From assembly GCF_036373705.1 (NCBI RefSeq), contig NC_089851.1, positions 61,592,850 through 61,656,849 of the forward strand: a DNA stretch of 64,000 nt, in the 5' to 3' direction. The notes under the pieces were generated by a model that was given only the letters and a program-made list of their open reading frames with translations, had not been told where the DNA came from and made no database searches. Positions 58,448-64,000 of this stretch are shown piece by piece. The position numbers and the translations under genes were made by a program. This DNA is from Amia ocellicauda. Lineage: Eukaryota; Chordata; Actinopteri; Amiiformes; Amiidae. Positions within the stretch are counted from its first letter, which is position 1; the number at the start of each line of letters is the position of its first letter.

Positions 58448-59669
58448 CACTCACCTAAAGGATTATTAGGAACACCTGTTCAATTTCTCATTAATGCAAT
58501 TATCTAACCAACCAATCACATGGCAGTTGCTTCAATGCATTTAGGGGTGTGGTCCTGGTCAAGACAATCTCCTGAACTCCAAATTGAATGTCTGAATGGC
58601 AAAGAAAGGTGATTTAAGCAATTTTGAGCGTGGCATGGTTGTTGGTGCCAAACGGGCCGGTCTGAGTATTTCACAATCTGCTCAGTTACTGGGATTTTCA
58701 CGCACAACCATTTCTAGGGTTTACAAAGAATGGTGTGAAAAGGGAAAAACATCCAGTATGCGGCAGTCCTGTGGGCGAAAATGCCTTGTTGATGCTAGAG
58801 GTCAGAGGAGAATGGGCCGACTGATTCAAGCTGATAGAAGAGCAACTTTGACTGAAATAACCACTCGTTACAACCGAGGTATGCAGCAAAGCATCTGTGA
58901 AGCCACAACACGTACAACCTTGAGGCGGATGGGCTACAACAGCAGAAGACCCCACCGGGTACCACTCATCTCCACTACAAATAGGAAAAAAGAGGTTACA
59001 ATTTGCACAAGCTCACCAAAATTGGACAGTTGAAGACTGGAAAAATGTTGCCTGGTCTGATGAGTCTCGATTTCTGTTGAGACATTCAGATGGTAGAGTC
59101 AGAATTTGGCGTAAACAGAATGAGAACATGGATCCATCATGCCTTGTTACCACTGTGCAGGCTGGTGGTGGTGGTGTAATGGTGTGGGGGATGTTTTCTT
59201 GGCACACTTTAGGCCCCTTAGTGCCAATTGGGCATCGTTTAAATGCCACGGCCTACCTGAGCATTGTTTCTGACCATGTCCATCCCTTTATGACCACCAT
59301 GTACCCATCCTCTGATGGCTACTTCCAGCAGGATAATGCACCATGTCACAAAGGTCGAATCATTTCAAATTGGTTTCTTGAACATGACAATGAGTTCACT
59401 GTACTAAACTGGCCCCCACAGTCACCAGATCTCAACCCAATAGAGCATCTTTGGGATGTGGTGGAACGGGAGCTTCGTGCCCTGGATGTGCATCCCACAA
59501 ATCTCCATCAACTGCAAGATGCTATCCTATCAATATGGGCCAACATTTCTAAAGAATGCTTTCAGCACCTTGTTGAATCAATGCCACGTAGAATTAAGGC
59601 AGTTCTGAAGGCGAAAGGGGGTCAAACACAGTATTAGTATGGTGTTCCTAACAATCCTTTAGGTTAGTG
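58448..59669 (+). mobile_element. Tc1/mariner DD36E transposon, copy B
   Basis: This 1222-bp element is a near-twin of copy A, one base longer. The right TA target site is at 59670-59671; on the left the flank reads TATATAA, so one base of the original TA context has changed. It was inserted into a TA/TATG simple repeat in LMBR1 intron 5, about 120 bp after exon 5. Its TIRs are CACTCACCTAAAGGATTATT and, inverted, CACTAACCTAAAGGATTGTT. Confidence 0.95.
58596..59637 (+). pseudogene. DD36E Tc1 transposase, copy B, one frameshift
   Basis: The frame opens MAKKGDLSNFERGMVVGAKR, with the helix-turn-helix intact (SISQSAQLLGFSRTTISRVY). It is shifted by one extra A in the A run at about 58986-58991 (six A where copy A has five). 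Translation would then end at 59031-59033. The catalytic half, with AWSDES, QQDNAPCHK and LNPIEHLW, continues in the next frame to TAG at 59635-59637. Copy B therefore has the N-terminal domain that copy A lost and lacks a continuous catalytic domain. Confidence 0.92.
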
Positions 59670-59682
59670 TATGTATGTGTAT

Positions 59683-59705
59683 ATATATATATGTATATAT
59701 GTATA

Positions 59706-59769
<64 letters not shown>
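59683..59769. repeat. (TA)n/(TATG)n simple repeat
   Basis: A TA-rich run with TG interruptions directly follows Tc1 copy B and continues the short TA run on its left side. Confidence 0.93.
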
Positions 59770-59773
<4 letters not shown>

Positions 59774-60690
59774 TATAAATACTGTGTTTTACTCCTGAAT
59801 TTCCATTGTTTTCTCTCTCACTCATTTTATTCACTGTTTCACATTTGTAGTGCTCTTCTCATCCTTATAGTAGTGTGTGTATGTAGAAGAATATATGTCC
59901 GTGATGGTTAAACTTTAGCTGGAGGCTTCGGCTTTACAGTGGAGACCCTGTACATATGTGACATAGAATAGTCAGAGAATAGTACTGTGAACATTTTATG
60001 GCCCTGTTCATAACCCTGACATTATTACCGTGTATAGAACACACATGGGATAAACTGGCACAAAAACTCGAGAGGATCCAGTGAATGCAGATTTCTCTTG
60101 GTGCACTAGAGTCTTTCAGGCCAAGATGGGCCTTGTTCATGCATTTTGAACGGCTCTCTTGGAATGAAGTCCATTGTCCAGGACATCATTGGTATAGTAA
60201 TGTGGTTGAATGTTTGGAAATATCAGTGCCTTGTGTTTGGAGCAGGTAGCAATTGAATCGTTCAGAGGAACCCTATACCTTTTCTCTGTGTGTCTTTTGA
60301 AATTGAAGTTCAATCAGACAATGGTGTCCGCCATTCCAGATTTCTCCATCCTGTTCACACTGAAATGAATGTCAATACTGAATTTCAGAAGAGTGCCTGG
60401 TGTTGAAAATGGCCTGTGTTTTAAGATGCGGTTACATGGTTCTAGTAGTTGGCTGTTCAAATTCAGTTTATTTTGCAATTGTCTGATTGCAATTTTTCTG
60501 CACTACTTTTTAAACTAGACCTTTCCAAGCACTGAAAAGCTAGAATTAAAATAAAATGTGGCTTCAGTCATGTTGAAGTGGCTTCATTGGTGGTGGTTGT
60601 TGGTATTATTTAAGATGTGAAATGTGAAGTGTAGTGTTAAGAAACTGGTACCAGAAACAGGTGTTCTGCCTCTGCCCTCTCCCTGACACC
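59770..60690 (+). other. LMBR1 intron 5 between Tc1 copy B and the candidate ZRS
   Basis: This is unique AT-rich DNA without exons or recognised repeats. The left margin of the enhancer may extend into it. Confidence 0.45.
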
Positions 60691-60694
60691 AATC

Positions 60695-61920
60695 TGTGAG
60701 TATTAACTTGTTAACATGAAACATAAAGCTGCTCATCAGCCCCAGCCACATCCTGACCCATTATTTAAATTATCCAGACGCTGCAAAATGTTCAACGCGA
60801 GAGCCGTGTCCCTGTGATTTAAGAGCCCAAACCCCCCCCCCCCCCCCACCTTCCCCAAAAAAAGTACTTCAAAAGGATAGGCGAATAATAAAGCAGTACG
60901 GCCCAAAAGAACAGAAAAAAATTGAAAGGGAGGAGGGAAACTGGAGGTAACTTCCTTGTTTAATTAATTAGCTAAGGAGGCTAGAAAGATGCATACAGAT
61001 AAATCGCGTTACAGCACAATAGATTGGGAAACAAGGATGTTGAGTTTTTGTCCCCCCCTTCCCCTGTTTCCTTTCTTTTTTTTAATACATTTCTATCCTG
61101 TGTCACAGTTTGAAATTGTCCTGGATTATGTCTCCATTTAACCAACTTAAAAATCAGCCTGTACTGTATTCTAAGACCAGATGTTTTTTTTTTTTTTCTG
61201 TAGCAAATTTGTATCGTTGTCGGGGGGGCTCCGTAATAAAGTAATGGCCCGAAATCAGTAGGAAGTTGGGGCGGCCTTCTGTCACTTTATGACTCTGTAC
61301 TCTTTCATTTTGCGGCGACTGTTTTTTGCCACTGATCATCCATAAATTTGCTTGAGTGAAGTACTGCTTAGTGTTCGCTACACGTTCAGGTATTTTGTGC
61401 GGAGGAAATTTGTGTGGCTGCTCTGAGATGAGGAGAACCCCCCCCCGCCCCCAGCCCCCTGCTGACAAGGGCAAGGGTACTGAGGGGTTTGAATTAAGTT
61501 TTTATAATAAGGAAATTAGTTTTGTAAGCAAGAGCAATATTAAGGCAAGTCTTTGAGCCCTTGTGGTTTTCTTTCCTGACACTTTTTTTTTTTTTTTTCT
61601 TTCTTTCTTTCTTTCCTTTCCTTTGCTATTCCTTACAGAGCCCCTAAAACTGACATAACTGGCAATAAAATCCAACATGTGATTTTGTGTGCCCAGCATA
61701 CTGATTTGTGCTCAGGTTTTTTTTTTTTTTTTTAATTTGTGACCACCATGCAAAAATTGGAAACCATAATATTTCATAATTCCTGCCTTTGGTTTACTAA
61801 ATTGTGGGCAGAGTTTACCAAAGCAAGTGCCCCAATGAGTAACCGACTGAACAAATGCTTCGGTTTGTTTTTTCAACTGTCCTCTCCGGGGAGCTGTAGT
61901 GTTGCTCTAATTTAACAAAA
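60695..61920 (+). promoter_or_regulatory. Candidate ZRS (MFCS1), SHH limb/fin enhancer, in LMBR1 intron 5
   Basis: The ZRS is a roughly 0.8-kb enhancer in LMBR1 intron 5 that drives SHH in the posterior limb or fin bud from up to about 1 Mb away; it is conserved from sharks to mammals (known). This segment lies 2.4 kb after exon 5, in the right intron. Blocks resembling the human ZRS as I remember it include ACATCCTGACC...TATCCAGAC (60748-60779), CTGCTTAGTGTT (61364-61375) and TATTTTGTGCGGAGGAAAT (61391-61409). Sites of the expected type are visible: ETS AGGAAGT (61260-61266), inverted ETS ACTTCCT (60950-60956), GGAGGAAAT (61401-61409), HOX-type CAATAAA (61663-61669) and GTCACTTTATGAC (61281-61293). 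The resemblance rests on memory and needs an alignment. Homopolymer runs interrupt it. Confidence 0.7.
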
Positions 61921-61929
61921 CAAAATGCA

Positions 61930-64000
61930 ATATACTAAAGATACAGGAAAAATACTTTTTCCCTGCTCAAAAGATCACTAGATGACATTTAAGTATAATA
62001 TCCAGATTTTCTTCTGATATGTATAGTCCAAAAGCAGAACCATTAGTCCCATCCTAGTACAAATTTATACATTTATTTATTCTTTAAAGAAAATAAGGGG
62101 AACATTGTGTTTGTGTTGTGTATTGTTTGAGTGAGTAGTTCCATTTGCACCTGATTCAAAGACTTGTAATGTAATTATACCCAGATTGTTTTCAGATAAA
62201 AATGTCTTGTCCATAAAAAAGAAAAAACGTGGATCGAAACCTAAATTTACCCAGAATAGCTAACGGAGAAGTCTCCATCTAGGATGAGACTTATTACCTG
62301 AAACAATACTGCTGGAATAAGTTTTAATTTTTGCTTTTTGTTAGTTACCTGAATGTTCTCCTAGTATGATCTGTCTGTTGTGGTTGGTCTTTTCAGCCCA
62401 TCGTTGTCCTCTCTAATGGCTGTATCTGTATCTGTATCTGTATCGTTCAACAATGCCAGCTCTGAAAAATGTTTAAAAAATAACACAATCTTTGTCTGAG
62501 GTGTAACATGGCAATACAGGAAGTGTTTAAAAATAAATATATAAGCAGGGGGTGTGACAGGAAGGGGTTTAGGTTAAGGACCAGGTCTCGGACCCGGGCC
62601 ACTGTAACGACACCGGGCTGATTGTGTTTGTCAAGAAGCCTGCTCTGTATTCTTCGCTTTGTTTCAAACCACCTGCACTGTGTTGTCAGACTATCGGCAC
62701 ATGTAGCGACGCATGGACCCGTTCACCGTACATTGGGAGGGGTGGGTGGACGCCTTTACATTTATTGAATAGGTAAGGCTGGTTTAGCCGTCGGTTTACG
62801 ATGCCACATTTATTACAGCTGGTCTTGTTCCAGTGCACCATTTATTTCACAGCCAGAGTGAAATTATCGCCTATTACAGACTGGGATCAAATTGGAAACA
62901 TTCTTTAGCCCTGATATGCATCCTTCTGCATACATCTGCTCTTTTATGGATTTGGTGCCTGTTGTATTACTCGACGAGCGAGTGGAAGACTGTAGGTGGA
63001 TCTCACGGAGACCTGCACTCTTCGTTGTGTATTCTATTGTGTATTGTGTATCCTATCCTAGTCCTGATCCTTTTGAAAATGAAGGATCTGTGTGGCGGGG
63101 ATGGAGTGGACTCTGTCGAGTGCTGCAGAAACCTCCCATAGATGGCAGTGTTGGCAAGAGACAGCTGCTCAGTCTGCCCTTCCCTTTGCCTGGCCTGTAT
63201 GTGCCCTATGTCTAAGGGCCTAGCCTGGGCCCCTTGCCACAGCTCCGCAGCCTGGCATAAAAATAGAATCGTACAAATATTTGCTAATTAGATGCTGATA
63301 GTCAGTGAATTATGAGAATTGTATATCATAGAGGAGTTATCTTTGTGATCCTTATTAGATATAATCTAAGTGTCCGTTCAGAGGACTCTTTGCTTGTCCC
63401 TTGTCCAGGGCTGAGAGGAGCAGGGTAACGCAGCGTAATACACCCGCTCTTCCGTTCTCCACCCTGTGCTGTGGTCACCAGTTCACTGGCAGCAGGAAAA
63501 GGTAACCCAAACCGTAGACCCGACTGTATTTTTACCTGCCCCGTATTCCTGGAGAAAGGAGACCGGCTTTTGCAATATCCTAGAGTGAGAAATGTTATTA
63601 AAGGAATCGGGGGGACGGAGGAACAAGGAAGACCCCCCTCCCTGTCCTGAAATGGCATTCCAGGCTCTCTTGTCGCATCGTCCACGTAGACAGGATCGCT
63701 TCGGTTGGGCCCGTCTTCCTATTTTTAATCTCCGCCCGCTTTGAAACCGAGCAGAGGTCACCCCTTGGTGGCCTTTAAACACGGCCTGAGCGAAGGTCTC
63801 TGCAGTTCAGCGCGGAGCTCCCAGTTTTCAGACTGTTTTAAAACGCGTCCATCTATCCATCACGCCGAGATGACGGGCCAGTCTGGTGTCTTACTGAGTA
63901 AACCTTATTTTGGTGTTACTAAGATACTCTCTTTGTTGGCGGCTCACAATGGGCTCCATATTTATTTTAAATCTGCTGCTCATGCACACATTTCTTTCTT
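61930..64000 (+). other. LMBR1 intron 5, right part to window end
   Basis: I see no exon. A short (CTGTAT)n patch lies at 62421-62446; the rest is unique sequence with no recognised transposon. Open frames at 62833-63215 and 63326-63782 overlap on both strands and have no recognisable product. Confidence 0.45.

Overview
The window is vertebrate nuclear DNA, most likely from a ray-finned fish. Three spliced protein-coding genes can be rebuilt exon by exon: MNX1 (+, complete, 3 coding exons, 307 aa), NOM1 (-, complete, 11 coding exons, 826 aa) and LMBR1 (+, first 5 coding exons, 140 aa, running off the right edge). This is the conserved vertebrate block MNX1-NOM1-LMBR1 (human 7q36.3), with MNX1 and NOM1 tail to tail and NOM1 and LMBR1 head to head. 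The repeats are also fish-like: Tc1/mariner elements (DD34E and DD36E types), CR1- and L2-clade LINE ends with the 3' tails typical of fish, palindromic MITEs and many long microsatellites. The repeat style would fit an early-branching ray-finned fish such as gar, bowfin or sturgeon, but that placement is a low-confidence guess.

Layout. 1-14.0 kb: gene-free flank upstream of MNX1, holding a Tc1 fragment, two CR1 3' ends, an L2 3' end, many microsatellites and several unique TAATTA-rich blocks that look like conserved non-coding DNA (not tested). 14.05-18.5 kb: GC-rich promoter and the MNX1 gene. 18.5-25.2 kb: non-coding, with further regulatory-looking blocks and one palindromic MITE. 25.2-36.6 kb: NOM1, with a broken DD34E Tc1 element in intron 9. 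36.6-38.3 kb: NOM1/LMBR1 divergent promoter interval with an L2 tail and a MITE. 38.3-64.0 kb: LMBR1 exons 1-5 and introns 1-5. Introns 1 and 5 each carry one copy of a nearly identical DD36E Tc1 element, and intron 1 also holds a (CCCCTG)n array, a hAT element with target-site duplications, a CR1 LINE and a second hAT remnant.

The most interesting non-coding feature is in LMBR1 intron 5 at about 60.7-61.9 kb. This is the intron that holds the ZRS (MFCS1), the long-range limb/fin enhancer of SHH, in all jawed vertebrates studied. Several short blocks there match what I remember of the human ZRS, and ETS- and HOX-type sites are visible. I consider it the probable ZRS of this species, to be confirmed by alignment.

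The three genes are not an operon and do not share a pathway. MNX1 is a motor-neuron/pancreas/notochord homeodomain factor, NOM1 a nucleolar ribosome-biogenesis protein, and LMBR1 a multi-pass membrane protein whose intron happens to host the SHH enhancer. Such an enhancer is one plausible reason why the block stays syntenic.
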